Assembly: GCF_003710985.1 (NCBI RefSeq)
Contig: NZ_RHHT01000051.1
Span: forward strand, 31,340 to 95,339
Reading direction: 5' to 3'
Length of the DNA: 64,000 nucleotides
From: Brevibacillus panacihumi
GTDB taxonomy: Bacteria; Bacillota; Bacilli; Brevibacillales; Brevibacillaceae
The translations under genes and the position numbers were made by a program. The notes under the pieces are model-generated. The model was not told where the DNA came from. It saw only the letters and a list, made by a program, of their open reading frames with translations, and did not search any database. The stretch's first letter is position 1; every line of letters begins with the position of its first letter. Positions 1 to 8,338 of this stretch are shown here, one piece after another.

Positions 1-2
1 TG

Positions 3-302
3 GATGTCCGCGACATCCGCACCAAGCGCAAATACGGCTATTTGATCTGCAATCCGCCCTATGGGGAGCGTCTTGGAGAATGGAAGCAGGTTAGCAGACT
101 GTACGGCGAGATGGGCAAAACCTTTGCGGCGATGGATACATGGTCTTTTTACGTCATCACCTCGGACGAGCAGTTCGAGGAGCATTTTGGACGCCAGGCA
201 AGTAAAAAAAGAAAGCTGTACAACGGCAATATCAAAGTGGATTACTATCAGTTTTTTGGACCAAAACCCCCTCGTCCTTCAGTGGTTGCCCCAACCGAAT
301 AA
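3..302 (+). CDS. C-terminal end of a THUMP-type class I SAM-dependent rRNA methyltransferase (RlmL/YpsC family), 5' truncated by window
   Basis: Only the last 99 codons are inside the window; the reading frame is open from the left edge. The fragment carries NPPYGERLGE, the N-P-P-Y motif of N6/N2 nucleic-acid methyltransferases of the RlmL/YpsC group, which methylate a guanine of 23S rRNA using S-adenosylmethionine. The ending SKKRKLYNGNIKVDYYQFFG is also typical of YpsC-like proteins (recalled family knowledge). The N-terminal THUMP domain would lie upstream and cannot be seen. The stop is 33 bases before the next gene and I see no terminator between them, so read-through into the SLH gene is possible. 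Confidence 0.85.
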   Translation, partial: DVRDIRTKRKYGYLICNPPYGERLGEWKQVSRLYGEMGKTFAAMDTWSFYVITSDEQFEEHFGRQASKKRKLYNGNIKVDYYQFFGPKPPRPSVVAPTE

Positions 303-335
303 GCGAGAGAAGGGGGAAGGGGAGGAGAAAGGAAA

Positions 336-2990
336 GTGAGCAACTTGTATCGTGCAACCCGCAGCCGGATCGTGGCTGCTTGCTTGGCCGCACTGATGCT
401 GCTGACCGCAGCAGCGCCAATCTCGGCGCAAGAGACGACAGCACCTGCACCTGCCGGGACGCAGGAGGCGCAGAATGAAACGGCAGAGACAGCGGCAGCA
501 TCGGGTGAAGAGCCAATCGTCTTCAAGGATGTGGAGAACAGCTTTGCCAAAGACGCGATCACCCGGCTGGCATCGCTTCATCTGATCAGCGGTGTCGAAG
601 AAGATCAATTTTATCCGCAAAAACCGATAACACGTCAGGATGTAGCGGTCCTGCTCAGCAAGGTGATCGGTCTGCAGCCAGTCGGTACAGCGGAAGCGAA
701 GTACGAAGACGTTGGGCTGGACAGCCCGTATGCCCCTTACGTGTATACGTTGGCGGAGCTTGAGGTGCTGAAAGGCAGACCGGACAATCAGCTCGGTGCA
801 GCCGATCCCTTGACTCGTCAGGAATTGGCTGTCCTGTTGACGCGCCTGATGAAAGCAGGCCAAATCCAGCCGGCATCGGCAACCGGTTCCGCTGACTATG
901 AGGATATTGAGGAAGCGGCGGACTATGCCCGCGATGCGATCGTGGCCGTGACCAATCAGCGCTGGATGACGGGGGCAAACGGTTCGTTTCGTCCATTAGG
1001 CATCGTCACTCGCGCGGAAGCGGCAATCATCGCCGAGCGCGTCCTGGATGCCCGCTATGCGCAGGCGGAACAAGTGAAGTTCGAAGTGAATGTAGAGCGG
1101 TTGAACGTCATGGCTGGCAGCAGCGAGCGCGTGACCGTAAAAAGCCCGGACGGCAAAAAGCTTCCGTTCACGCCGATTTATGGATTTGATCGGCCGGAGC
1201 TGGGTTCAATCCAGCCGGATGGCACTTTTGTGGCTGGACCCGCTACGGGAACAGGGAATGTCACCGTGACGGTCGGACACCGCACCCATACGATTCCGGT
1301 ACAGATTACAGCCGCTGTCGTCGCGCCAAAGCCGGAAGAAGAAGAGTCGAAGTTGTCCAAGGAGCCTGAGCCGTCGGCGTCGGAGCCGCAGGAATCTGCC
1401 GAATCCACGCCAGTAGAAGAGACTTCTCCGGTTCAGGAAGAGCAGCTGCAAAACATCGCTCCTGACAGCTTTACATCAGTGAAGACAGTAGGACCGGCGG
1501 ATAACTATTTCCGCGAGGTCGAGAAGGCTTATCCGGGCCCGGTCGGTGGGTTGACCGCTGTATCTGAAGAGTGGACAGGCTACAATCGCCAGTACGGACG
1601 CAAGGTGACCGTAGCGCTGCCAGAAGGCAAGGCGGTAGAGCGTGTCAATCTCACTTTCCAGCAGCGCAAAACGTCAGGGATTACCCTGCCGAGCTCATTG
1701 GAGGTAGAGGTGTCTCAGGATGGCAAGGCATGGTCGTATGCGGGGAAAGCCGTACACGACGTCCCGGCTTCCGAAGAAAAAATGCTGACCCGCACCTTGG
1801 CCGTGTCCTTGCCGCAGCTGGAAGCGCGTTATGTTCGCGTCACTTTTCCGGTGAAGGTTTTCGTCTTCGCCCGCCAACTGGAGGTATGGGCCAAGGATGC
1901 AGAAGCAGGTTCTGGCGATATCGCATTGCTTCCGCCGCCCAAAAAGTTCCAGCCGATCGATAATGGACAGACCAGACGGCCGGTTGAAAATATGCTGCTC
2001 GTCTACACGGGAATGCATGACGAACTCGGGACCTGGACCAAGGAAGATTTCCTGCCGATGGTGGGGTATTTGACGCAAGATGGATATATGCGGGACCAGA
2101 TGTTTGACACGATACTTTTGTTGCCTTACCAGACCATGCCTGCTACCCGTGACAGCTGGAATGCGTATCTGAACGATTTGTTCCGCATGGACAGGCAGTT
2201 GGATGCGCTCAACAGTGCCATGCGCGAGTACAATCGCTTGCGAGGCACCCTGTACACCACTCCGACGAAGGAGAATGTAGTGCTGGCCATCCCGTATCCG
2301 AATGCTGCTCAGAAGGATTTCGGCAAACTGCCGGGCGAAGAGACGTCGCTGTCCTTCAACGCTGCGGGCATCGGGGAAGAGATGGCCTATCAGAACCGCA
2401 AAAAAGCGGTCGAGTGGTACTTCCAGGAGCTGCTCAAGCGTTGGAACAAGGAAGGCTACAGCTACTTGAATCTGGATGGCATTTACTGGTTCCACGAGCT
2501 GATCGAGGACAGCGCCCCGAAAGAGCGGGAACTGATCCGCAGCACTGCCAGCATGGTCCATGATGAGGCGCTCCGCTTCTACTGGATTCCGTACTACGGC
2601 TCCCCTGGCGTAGAGGAGTGGAAGAGCCTGTATTTCGACCGAGCGTTTCTCCAGCCCAATTACTACAGCGACAAGCCCGTAACGATCGAACGGATCCAAG
2701 GGGTGCTGGACGCCGTACAGAAGTACGGAATGGACATCGAGATCGAGGGCGATCACAAGATGTACAACGATCCGAAATTTTACCAGCTTTACTACAATCA
2801 ATTGGCTGCCACCCATAAGCTGGGAATGGACAAAAACAATGTTCACGCTTATTATTTCGGCTCCAAGGCTTTCCTGCCAGCTGCCCGCAGCAAGGATGAA
2901 GCGATCCGGGCCATCTACGACGACACCTACAAGTGGATGCGCGGACGCTTTGATCGGGAAGAGTTTTTGGAAACGGATGTCATGCCGTAG
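336..2990 (+). CDS. Exported SLH-domain surface protein with C-terminal DUF4855 region
   Basis: 884 residues from a GTG start preceded by a GGGGAGGAGAAAGG ribosome binding region. A signal peptide covers about residues 1-31 (Arg-rich start, hydrophobic core, Ala-x-Ala cleavage after PISA). Three S-layer-homology motifs follow at about 63-115, 125-178 and 188-240 (each with an F/Y-x-D start and an ITR/LTR-Q/A motif), which anchor proteins to pyruvylated secondary wall polymer. An acidic Pro/Glu/Ser linker at about 325-375 leads to a large C-terminal region resembling DUF4855 (VEN-MLLVYTG, a glycoside-hydrolase-like fold in recalled annotations). It therefore probably sits on the cell surface and may act on a polysaccharide; the substrate is unknown. 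It ends at a strong terminator and looks monocistronic or co-transcribed with the methyltransferase. Confidence 0.85.
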   Translation: MSNLYRATRSRIVAACLAALMLLTAAAPISAQETTAPAPAGTQEAQNETAETAAASGEEPIVFKDVENSFAKDAITRLASLHLISGVEEDQFYPQKPITRQDVAVLLSKVIGLQPVGTAEAKYEDVGLDSPYAPYVYTLAELEVLKGRPDNQLGAADPLTRQELAVLLTRLMKAGQIQPASATGSADYEDIEEAADYARDAIVAVTNQRWMTGANGSFRPLGIVTRAEAAIIAERVLDARYAQAEQVKFEVNVERLNVMAGSSERVTVKSPDGKKLPFTPIYGFDRPELGSIQPDGTFVAGPATGTGNVTVTVGHRTHTIPVQITAAVVAPKPEEEESKLSKEPEPSASEPQESAESTPVEETSPVQEEQLQNIAPDSFTSVKTVGPADNYFREVEKAYPGPVGGLTAVSEEWTGYNRQYGRKVTVALPEGKAVERVNLTFQQRKTSGITLPSSLEVEVSQDGKAWSYAGKAVHDVPASEEKMLTRTLAVSLPQLEARYVRVTFPVKVFVFARQLEVWAKDAEAGSGDIALLPPPKKFQPIDNGQTRRPVENMLLVYTGMHDELGTWTKEDFLPMVGYLTQDGYMRDQMFDTILLLPYQTMPATRDSWNAYLNDLFRMDRQLDALNSAMREYNRLRGTLYTTPTKENVVLAIPYPNAAQKDFGKLPGEETSLSFNAAGIGEEMAYQNRKKAVEWYFQELLKRWNKEGYSYLNLDGIYWFHELIEDSAPKERELIRSTASMVHDEALRFYWIPYYGSPGVEEWKSLYFDRAFLQPNYYSDKPVTIERIQGVLDAVQKYGMDIEIEGDHKMYNDPKFYQLYYNQLAATHKLGMDKNNVHAYYFGSKAFLPAARSKDEAIRAIYDDTYKWMRGRFDREEFLETDVMP

Positions 2991-3001
2991 CACACAAAAT
3001 G

Positions 3002-3038
3002 AAAACGGACGCCTGTATTTTCGAGGCGTCCGTTTTTT
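3002..3038 (+). terminator. Intrinsic terminator after the SLH/DUF4855 gene, possibly bidirectional
   Basis: An 11-12 bp inverted repeat (AAACGGACGCC / GGCGTCCGTTT) around a short loop is followed by a T run. The opposite strand also has an A/T-rich exit, and the leftward DoxX gene ends at 3047, so the hairpin may serve both directions. Confidence 0.85.
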
Positions 3039-3046
3039 GTTTGGAC

Positions 3047-3439
3047 CTACATCGGCAATTTGCCTTTGCGCTCCAGCAGTCCCTTATAGTGATCTCTGTA
3101 TATCCAAAGCAGATATCCTTCCAGCCCTGATACCACAATAGCCAAGGGGAGCAAGGCTGGATCCTCAAAAATGTGAAAAAGAAAGATGTTGACCACAATG
3201 GGGGCAAAGATCGCTAAAATCGCCGGGGTAAAGATATTGATGAGCAATAAAAGTCCGCCTAAAAGCTCCGTAGATTTTTCCAAAACAAGCAAATACCCGG
3301 TTAACAATTCCATGGCCTTGGGGCTGGTCGGAAAAACGGGATCATACCCGAGAATGACGACCCAACCATTAAATCCGGCCAAGATAAAAATCAAAGCCAG
3401 CAGAATACGAGGCAAATGGATACGCAGCACAGCACACAC
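3047..3439 (-). CDS. DoxX-like small integral membrane protein
   Basis: 130 residues, four predicted hydrophobic segments, with the LLGGLLLLIN and GF/GW-rich features seen in DoxX/DoxD-like membrane proteins. Function in this family is poorly defined; some members are linked to redox or quinone chemistry. The GTG start lies only one or two bases after GGAGG, so the exact start is uncertain; no better in-frame start with a spaced Shine-Dalgarno was seen. It is the last gene of a leftward group behind the MFS transporter and the zinc-ribbon protein, 88 bases after the latter. Confidence 0.7.
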   Translation of the reverse strand: MCAVLRIHLPRILLALIFILAGFNGWVVILGYDPVFPTSPKAMELLTGYLLVLEKSTELLGGLLLLINIFTPAILAIFAPIVVNIFLFHIFEDPALLPLAIVVSGLEGYLLWIYRDHYKGLLERKGKLPM

Positions 3440-3527
3440 CTCCAGGATAAGGTACGTTCAAGTGCATCGTATCCCAGTTATTCCCTTGCGTCAACGCAGA
3501 TCCGAAATTCTGCCAGCACTCGTTTTT

Positions 3528-3725
3528 TTATACTTCCGAGGGATCTTCCATAAACCACGAAATATACGAGCAGCGCTTGCAGATCAGAATCGCGGCCTCT
3601 TTATTCGCCCAATCCAGCCCGAAGAAGGTTGCCCCTCGCGAATTCAATTGGCGATAGTCTTTATGGAACGTATCATTTTGGCAACAGGGACAAGTAAGTT
3701 GAACGCCTCCCATTTGGTAGCGCAT
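3528..3725 (-). CDS. Small zinc-ribbon protein (DUF2082-like)
   Basis: 65 residues with four metal-binding cysteines arranged as CPCC near residue 12-15 and CKRC near residue 49-52, the pattern of small zinc-ribbon proteins annotated as putative nucleic-acid binding. No catalytic motif is visible. The start ATG follows an AAGGAGTGG-type ribosome binding site. It lies 72 bases downstream of the MFS gene on the same strand and is probably co-transcribed with it. Confidence 0.7.
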   Translation of the reverse strand: MRYQMGGVQLTCPCCQNDTFHKDYRQLNSRGATFFGLDWANKEAAILICKRCSYISWFMEDPSEV

Positions 3726-3797
3726 CAGGAAACCACTCCTTCCTTTTGTTGCTCTTTTATACGTATCACTGGCAGTGAAGTTCCAGTCAGGGCTGAA

Positions 3798-5036
3798 TCA
3801 ACCCTCCTGATTCGCTGGAATCTTGCGGAACAAAACAATATACAAATACGCGCTCAAGAGGGAAACACCCAGTATCAGCCCAAAAACCCCGACAGGCGGC
3901 AGCCAGGCGGAGATCCCGATGGTCAGGGGAGCAATAAACCGCCCGATGGAAAATTGCAGCGAGGAGGCGCCCATATACTGCCCGCGCGCGTCCTCCGGGG
4001 AGTACTTGCTGATAAAGCTTTGTGCGACAGGGGTGCGGATCAACTCGCCAAGGGTCAGGACGAACATACAGCCGAACAGAAACCAGATGTTCGTGGAAAA
4101 GGCCATCATAAACATCCCAACGCCGTACAAGACGGATGAAATGACGAGACTGTTGCGGTCGCTCCAGTGCTGAAACCAATTGGTCACCGGGAGGGTAAAC
4201 AGCACGACTAAGAGACCATTTAGCCCCATCAGCCAGCCAAATGCACTCGTACCCCCGACGTTAAAGGACCAGTCCCCCCAGGATACGAGAGGCTGGGACT
4301 GAACATGCTCATTGACGTACAAGGCCATAAACAGATCCAGCTGCATGAAGGCGATGGCGATGAACACGCCAGCCAGAATATAGAGTGCAAATACCTTATC
4401 GCGGAAGATGACGGTATAGCTTTTAAACTGCTCTTTGATCGAAAAGCGTTCTTTTGCCTTTTTCTCCCGCACATGGGCCGGCAGGCTTTCCTTGATCAGG
4501 AAAAAGACAGTGATCGCAAACAGGATCTCGATGATCATACAAACGAGCAGCAGCTCGAAGCGGTAATGAATGAAAAAGAAGGAGCCAAGCACAGGTCCGG
4601 CAACAACCCCGATATTCATCGCTGTGTAAAAGGTAGCAAACACGATACGCCGGTCCTCTTCTGTCGTCAAGTCGGCTACCATCGCCGAGCTGGCAGGCCA
4701 GTACAGGGAGCCAGCAATTCCGATCCCGATGAACGCGAGATAATCCACCCACGGGGACCAGGAAAAGGCAAACAGGGCAAACATGCTTGACGAGAGGATC
4801 AGCGAGGTGAGCATGGTCGGCCTGCGCCCGATCCGGTCAGACAGATAGCCCCCGAAGAGATTGGAGAACATCCCCAATAGCGGAGGAACCATGAGCAGCA
4901 GACCTGCCATGTCCTTCCCGAAAGAGTCGCTAAATAAGAGAGCCATAAACGGAAAATACATCCAAAAAAATGTATGGGTAATCAGTTCGCCAAATAGCCG
5001 AACCTTCAGATTCAAATCCCAAGAACGCCAACTCAT
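3798..5036 (-). CDS. MFS transporter (12-helix, probably drug or metabolite export)
   Basis: 412 residues, about twelve hydrophobic helices. The MFS motif A between helices 2 and 3 is present as GGYLSDRIGRRPTM, and the C-terminal half carries a second, weaker copy of the fold. ATG start with a GGATGGAGG ribosome binding site on the minus strand. The family includes multidrug exporters of the YttB/MdtH sort; the substrate cannot be read from sequence. It is the first gene of a leftward group with the zinc-ribbon and DoxX-like genes. A terminator-type hairpin lies in its leader (5096-5148), so expression may be controlled by attenuation, as in several Bacillus drug-exporter genes. Confidence 0.85.
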   Translation of the reverse strand: MSWRSWDLNLKVRLFGELITHTFFWMYFPFMALLFSDSFGKDMAGLLLMVPPLLGMFSNLFGGYLSDRIGRRPTMLTSLILSSSMFALFAFSWSPWVDYLAFIGIGIAGSLYWPASSAMVADLTTEEDRRIVFATFYTAMNIGVVAGPVLGSFFFIHYRFELLLVCMIIEILFAITVFFLIKESLPAHVREKKAKERFSIKEQFKSYTVIFRDKVFALYILAGVFIAIAFMQLDLFMALYVNEHVQSQPLVSWGDWSFNVGGTSAFGWLMGLNGLLVVLFTLPVTNWFQHWSDRNSLVISSVLYGVGMFMMAFSTNIWFLFGCMFVLTLGELIRTPVAQSFISKYSPEDARGQYMGASSLQFSIGRFIAPLTIGISAWLPPVGVFGLILGVSLLSAYLYIVLFRKIPANQEG

Positions 5037-5095
5037 GACACCATTTCCTCCATCCTGTTTTCAAAATCTGCAGAAAGCCCGAACCTGAACCCACC

Positions 5096-5148
5096 AAAAA
5101 AAGCGCAAAACGGGAGAGGACGATACTCTCTTCGCTTGCGCTTTTTTA
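5096..5148 (-). terminator. Terminator-type hairpin in the leader of the MFS gene (possible attenuator)
   Basis: On the minus strand AAAAGCGCAA pairs with TTGCGCTTTT, with a second inner helix AGAGAG/CTCTCC, and is followed by a T run. It lies between the structured RNA at 5240-5385 and the start of the MFS gene, about 60 bases from the start codon. It could end upstream transcription or act as an attenuator of the exporter gene. Confidence 0.65.
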
Positions 5149-5239
5149 ACGATTTCAGGTAAAAGTGGGCCTTAAAGAAAACCAGATGGAGAAGGCAAAA
5201 TAAAGCTACTTCCCCCTGGGCGGCGCCACAACTGATCGG

Positions 5240-5385
5240 AAAAAAGACAGAAGCGGTTCAGGCATCCTGCAGTGTCCAGCTATAGGTATTCGGGTTTTCG
5301 ATGAGAGGGAGAGCCCCTCGATCGAGGCCCTACCTAAGCCGTGTATACTGCAGTGATCACCATAAGAACAACGCTCCTGTCTTTA
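5240..5385 (-). ncRNA. Rod-shaped structured RNA candidate, 6S-RNA-like, ending in its own T run
   Basis: Read on the minus strand, a stretch of about 145 bases folds end to end. The closing helix GACAGGAGCG / CGCTTCTGTC is 10 bp with one G-U pair and is directly followed by six Ts. Inside come GTTC/GAAC, CTGCAGT/ACTGCAG, TAGGTA/TACCTA, CGAT/ATCG and GAGGG/CCCTC helices separated by internal loops, with apical loop GCTCT. TATAAA lies just upstream of the 5' end. One long rod with a larger internal bubble near the closing stem resembles 6S RNA, but I found no riboswitch signature and no decisive 6S sequence motif. Alternatives are a cis-regulatory leader of the MFS gene or another small RNA. 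Confidence 0.5.
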
Positions 5386-5498
5386 AAAATTTTTATACAG
5401 TCAACTCTTGTTGATTAGAATACTCCACAAATAGGAAAATATGCAAGAAAAATTTTTTATTACTGGATACTCTGATTTTGCAGTAAAAAGCATTTAGA

Positions 5499-5527
5499 TT
5501 GAAAAATGTGCGGCTATTCAGTAAAAT
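5499..5527 (+). promoter_or_regulatory. Sigma-A-type promoter of the M29 aminopeptidase gene
   Basis: TTGAAA, a 17-base spacer and TAAAAT lie 43 bases before the start codon in an AT-rich stretch. The rest of 5400-5554 shows no other signal I can name. Confidence 0.65.
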
Positions 5528-5569
5528 ATTTTTTAATAATCACAAATCAGGAACGTGGAGGGTGATCGT

Positions 5570-6682
5570 ATGTTGGACCCGCGTATTGTCAAGCTTGCGG
5601 AGAATTTGCTGAGCCATTCGGTACGTCTGCAGGAAAAGGAAAGCTTGTTGATCGAGGTGCGAGGAGAGGGACATGCCTTGGCAAAAGAGCTGGTAAAACA
5701 GGCTTACGCCAAGGGTGCTTACCCGTTCGTCCGGATCCTGGACCCGAGCATCCAAAGGGAACTGATGATGGGCACGGGCAAGGAGCGCGCAGAACATCTG
5801 GTGAAATGGGAAGAGCCGATGTTCAAGGATCTGGATACGTATATCGTCATTAACGGTCCCGTCAATGACAGCGAGATGGCGGATGTTCCTGTTGAAAGAC
5901 GCCGCGAACATCAGAAAGTGATGCAGGAGCTGAATGACTACCTGATCAACAACTGTCGCTGGACTCTGCTCAACTACCCGACTCCGGCCATGGCTCAGAG
6001 CGCCAACATGTCTTCGGAAGCGTTTGAGGATTTTTATTTTGACGTATGCTCGGTAGACTACAAGAACATGCATGAAGCCTTTTTGCCGCTGAAAGATCTG
6101 ATGGATCGAACAGACAAAGTGCGATTGGTCGGACAGGGTACCGATCTGAGCTTTTCGATCAAAGATATTCCGAATGTCATCTGCTCCGGGCTTCGCAATA
6201 TCCCGGACGGCGAAATTTTTACGGCGCCTGTGCGTGATTCCGTCAACGGCACGATTACATTCAACACGGCTACCAGCTACCTCGGAACGAAATTTGAAAA
6301 TGTCCGGCTCACCTTTGCCGATGGCAAGATCATCGAAGCGACAGCCAATAACACGCAGAAGCTGAACGAGATCCTGGACAGCGACGAAGGGGCGCGCTAT
6401 ATCGGCGAATTTGCGATTGGCGTCCATCCGTACATCCTGCATCCGATGAATGATATTCTCTTCGACGAGAAGATTGCGGGCAGCTTCCACTTCACGCCTG
6501 GCCGCGCCTATGACAACGCCGACAACGGCAACCGCAGCCAGATTCATTGGGACATGGTCAATATTCAGCGTCCCGAGTACGGCGGCGGAGAAATCTGGTT
6601 CGACGACGTCCTGATTCGCAAGGACGGTCTGTTCGTGCTGCCGGAGCTGCAAGGACTGAATCCTGAAAACCTGAAAAAATAG
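5570..6682 (+). CDS. M29-family metal-dependent aminopeptidase
   Basis: 370 residues from the ATG after GGAGGGTGAT; a GTG 15 bases upstream lies inside the Shine-Dalgarno region and is less likely. The C-terminal half has the metal-binding pattern of M29 (AmpS/aminopeptidase T) enzymes: PDGEIFTAP, GEFAIGVH, SFHFTPGRAYDN and IHWDMV supply the Glu, His and Asp ligands. The family removes N-terminal residues from peptides in the cytoplasm with two divalent metals. It is somewhat shorter than the roughly 410 residues of well-studied members. It has its own promoter and terminator, so it looks monocistronic. Confidence 0.85.
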   Translation: MLDPRIVKLAENLLSHSVRLQEKESLLIEVRGEGHALAKELVKQAYAKGAYPFVRILDPSIQRELMMGTGKERAEHLVKWEEPMFKDLDTYIVINGPVNDSEMADVPVERRREHQKVMQELNDYLINNCRWTLLNYPTPAMAQSANMSSEAFEDFYFDVCSVDYKNMHEAFLPLKDLMDRTDKVRLVGQGTDLSFSIKDIPNVICSGLRNIPDGEIFTAPVRDSVNGTITFNTATSYLGTKFENVRLTFADGKIIEATANNTQKLNEILDSDEGARYIGEFAIGVHPYILHPMNDILFDEKIAGSFHFTPGRAYDNADNGNRSQIHWDMVNIQRPEYGGGEIWFDDVLIRKDGLFVLPELQGLNPENLKK

Positions 6683-6715
6683 TGAGTTCTCCCTGAAATA
6701 AACAGGATTTCGAGA

Positions 6716-6748
6716 AACCCCCGGCGTGGATCGGGGGTTATTTTATTT
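6716..6748 (+). terminator. Intrinsic terminator after the aminopeptidase gene
   Basis: AACCCCC / GGGGGTT around a 10-base loop, followed by a T-rich run. Confidence 0.8.
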
Positions 6749-6762
6749 TCTAAACAAAAATG

Positions 6763-6792
6763 TTTACAAACTCCCGCTCATGATTATATACT
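6763..6792 (+). promoter_or_regulatory. Sigma-A-type promoter before the 56-codon ORF
   Basis: TTTACA, an 18-base spacer and TATACT, 45 bases before the ATG at 6838. Confidence 0.55.
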
Positions 6793-6837
6793 TAATATAC
6801 AAAAAAGTTTACAAAATGGTTTCGGGAGGTTATCATA

Positions 6838-7007
6838 TGATCCGCTTGGGATGGAAAAATAAATTGTATGCATATGCGGCTGGCCGCTTGTTGGGAAGCG
6901 AATTTTTGGCAGAGGAAGGCCATGTTACCCAATGGCTGGAGATGGGCAAGAGCGAAATCGTGCCGGATTTTGATCACGCGATTCAAGACGTCTTTTTGTA
7001 TCGATGA
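6838..7007 (+). CDS. Small protein of 56 residues, unknown function
   Basis: ATG preceded by TCGGGAGGTTATCAT, a good ribosome binding site at normal spacing, and by its own promoter-like sequence. The product (MIRLGWKNKLYAYAAGRLLG...) is mildly amphipathic at the N terminus and acidic after residue 20, with no membrane helix or cysteine. A longer frame open from 6726 is not supported by a ribosome binding site. I do not recognise a family. The gene stands alone between a terminator and the pseudouridine synthase gene, 113 bases downstream. Confidence 0.6.
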
Positions 7008-7120
7008 GACCGGTCTGGCATGTGACTTGATCCTTTTGCTACAATGGAGTCCGAAGCATGACCGTGGTCAGCAAGTCGAGCGGTCGCATCGTACATAGCA
7101 TGGAAGCTGAGGGATGAGAT

Positions 7121-8056
7121 GTGAGCCGCAAAGACTGGTTGGAATACGTCGTGACAGATGATGAAGCGGGCATGAGTGTAGAGCAGATTGTCCGCCAAAA
7201 ACTGAATGTGTCTGGCCGCATGCTGCAACGGCTAACGAGGAGCAAGGGAATTCTGCTGAACCGCAAGACGCCTTTTCTAAAGCGGGAGGTCAAAGCCGGC
7301 GACAAGGTCGCGGTTCGCGTCGCGGAAAATAAGCCGGAAGCATCTGTAGCGCCAGCGGAAGTCAGTGTCAGCCTGCCTGTCGATATTTTATACGAAGACG
7401 ACCATCTGCTGATCGCCAACAAACCGGCTGGCATGATGGTGCATCCGCTGAAACCCGGACAAAAGGATACGCTCGTTCATGCCCTGACAGCTTTGTTTCA
7501 GCAAAGAGGAGGGCATGCGGGAGTCCACCCTGTGCATCGCTTGGACAAGGATACGTCAGGGGCGATTCTGATCGCCAAAAGCAGCTATGGGCATCAACTG
7601 GCAGACCGATTGCTGCGGGAAGGCGGCATTCACCGCGAGTATCTGGCTGTCGTCGAAGGCCATCTCGCATCCGACAAGGGAACGATCCAGGCACCGATCG
7701 GCAGGGACCCGCACCACCCCACCAAACGGCGCGTGACCCGCAATGGTGATGATGCCATTACCCATTACGAAGTAGAGCAGCGGTCAAAGGAGCATACGCA
7801 GGTTCGCGTTTGGCTGGAGACGGGACGAACCCATCAGATCCGCGTCCATTTCCACCATCTGGGGCACCCGTTGGTCGGCGATACCATGTACGAGGGAAGC
7901 CGTGCCGGAATGAGACGACAAGCCTTGCATGCCTCCAGGCTGAGCTTCTCCCATCCTTTGACGGGCGAAGAGGTGCAGGTGTCAGCCCCATTGCCGAGTG
8001 ACATGAAACGCTTGATAGAAAAAACAGATATGACATTGGAGAAAAGCCAGGATTAA
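7121..8056 (+). CDS. RluA-family pseudouridine synthase
   Basis: 311 residues from GTG with a GAGGGATGAGAT ribosome binding region. An S4-like RNA-binding domain spans about residues 5-70, and the catalytic domain contains HRLDKDTSG with the invariant catalytic Asp near residue 141, then GRTHQIRVH and GHPLVGDTMY, the standard RluA/RluD signature. It converts uridine to pseudouridine in rRNA or tRNA; the exact site cannot be told. The stop codon overlaps the terminator stem. Bacilli have several paralogs (YlyB, YhcT, YjbO), so I give no symbol. Confidence 0.88.
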   Translation: MSRKDWLEYVVTDDEAGMSVEQIVRQKLNVSGRMLQRLTRSKGILLNRKTPFLKREVKAGDKVAVRVAENKPEASVAPAEVSVSLPVDILYEDDHLLIANKPAGMMVHPLKPGQKDTLVHALTALFQQRGGHAGVHPVHRLDKDTSGAILIAKSSYGHQLADRLLREGGIHREYLAVVEGHLASDKGTIQAPIGRDPHHPTKRRVTRNGDDAITHYEVEQRSKEHTQVRVWLETGRTHQIRVHFHHLGHPLVGDTMYEGSRAGMRRQALHASRLSFSHPLTGEEVQVSAPLPSDMKRLIEKTDMTLEKSQD

Positions 8057-8078
8057 TTTCATTTAATCCCGGCTTTTT
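8042..8078 (+). terminator. Intrinsic terminator overlapping the stop codon of the pseudouridine synthase gene
   Basis: AAAGCCAGGATTAA pairs with TTAATCCCGGCTTT (one G-U pair), followed by a short T run. Confidence 0.8.
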
Positions 8079-8128
8079 GATTTTTAATCCCCTCTTGAGT
8101 CACCGTCAAATTGTAGGGATACCACAAC

Positions 8129-8229
8129 AAGCTGGTCGAGGAAAAAGGGAGATAAGCGAAGGCACCCCCAGCAAAGATCCCAACAGCCTGGAGCGTTCTC
8201 CCTTTTTCCTCCCCCGGCAGTAAAGCTGG
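8129..8229 (+). repeat. Dispersed hairpin repeat, copy 1 (internally deleted)
   Basis: The left arm AAGCTGGTCGAGGAAAAAGG and the right arm AAAGATCCCAAC...CTCCCTTTTTCCTCC match the ends of the longer copies at 30643 and 50007. The centre of about 125 bases is missing, with the junction in a run of Cs near 8164. The arms still pair, making a hairpin of about 100 bases. It lies downstream of a terminator and upstream of a TetR gene. Confidence 0.8.
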
Positions 8230-8276
8230 AGGACAACCCAACCAATAAATCTCCGATTTACTCAAATAAAAAACTT

Positions 8277-8301
8277 TACTAAGGTTAATTTATATACTAA
8301 G
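8277..8301 (+). promoter_or_regulatory. Direct repeat TACTAAG overlapping a -10-like TATACT, before the TetR gene
   Basis: TACTAAG occurs at 8277-8283 and 8295-8301, the second copy overlapping TATACT (8293-8298). The position suggests an operator of the adjacent TetR regulator. TetR operators are usually inverted rather than direct repeats, so this is a weak call. No convincing -35 was found. Confidence 0.35.
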
Positions 8302-8338
8302 ATAAACACAAATACACGATTCAAGAAAAGGAGCAATC

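Noticed and set aside
5240..5385. Known riboswitch (M-box, SAM, TPP, lysine, yybP-ykoY) for the structured RNA
   Set aside because: Some short resemblances (GGGGGAAGTAGC, TAGGTAGGGC) were tested by eye, but the conserved cores of those classes are absent.
8277..8301. TACTAAG direct repeat as a firm TetR operator
   Set aside because: TetR proteins normally bind inverted repeats and the promoter context is incomplete, so it is kept only as a low-confidence feature.
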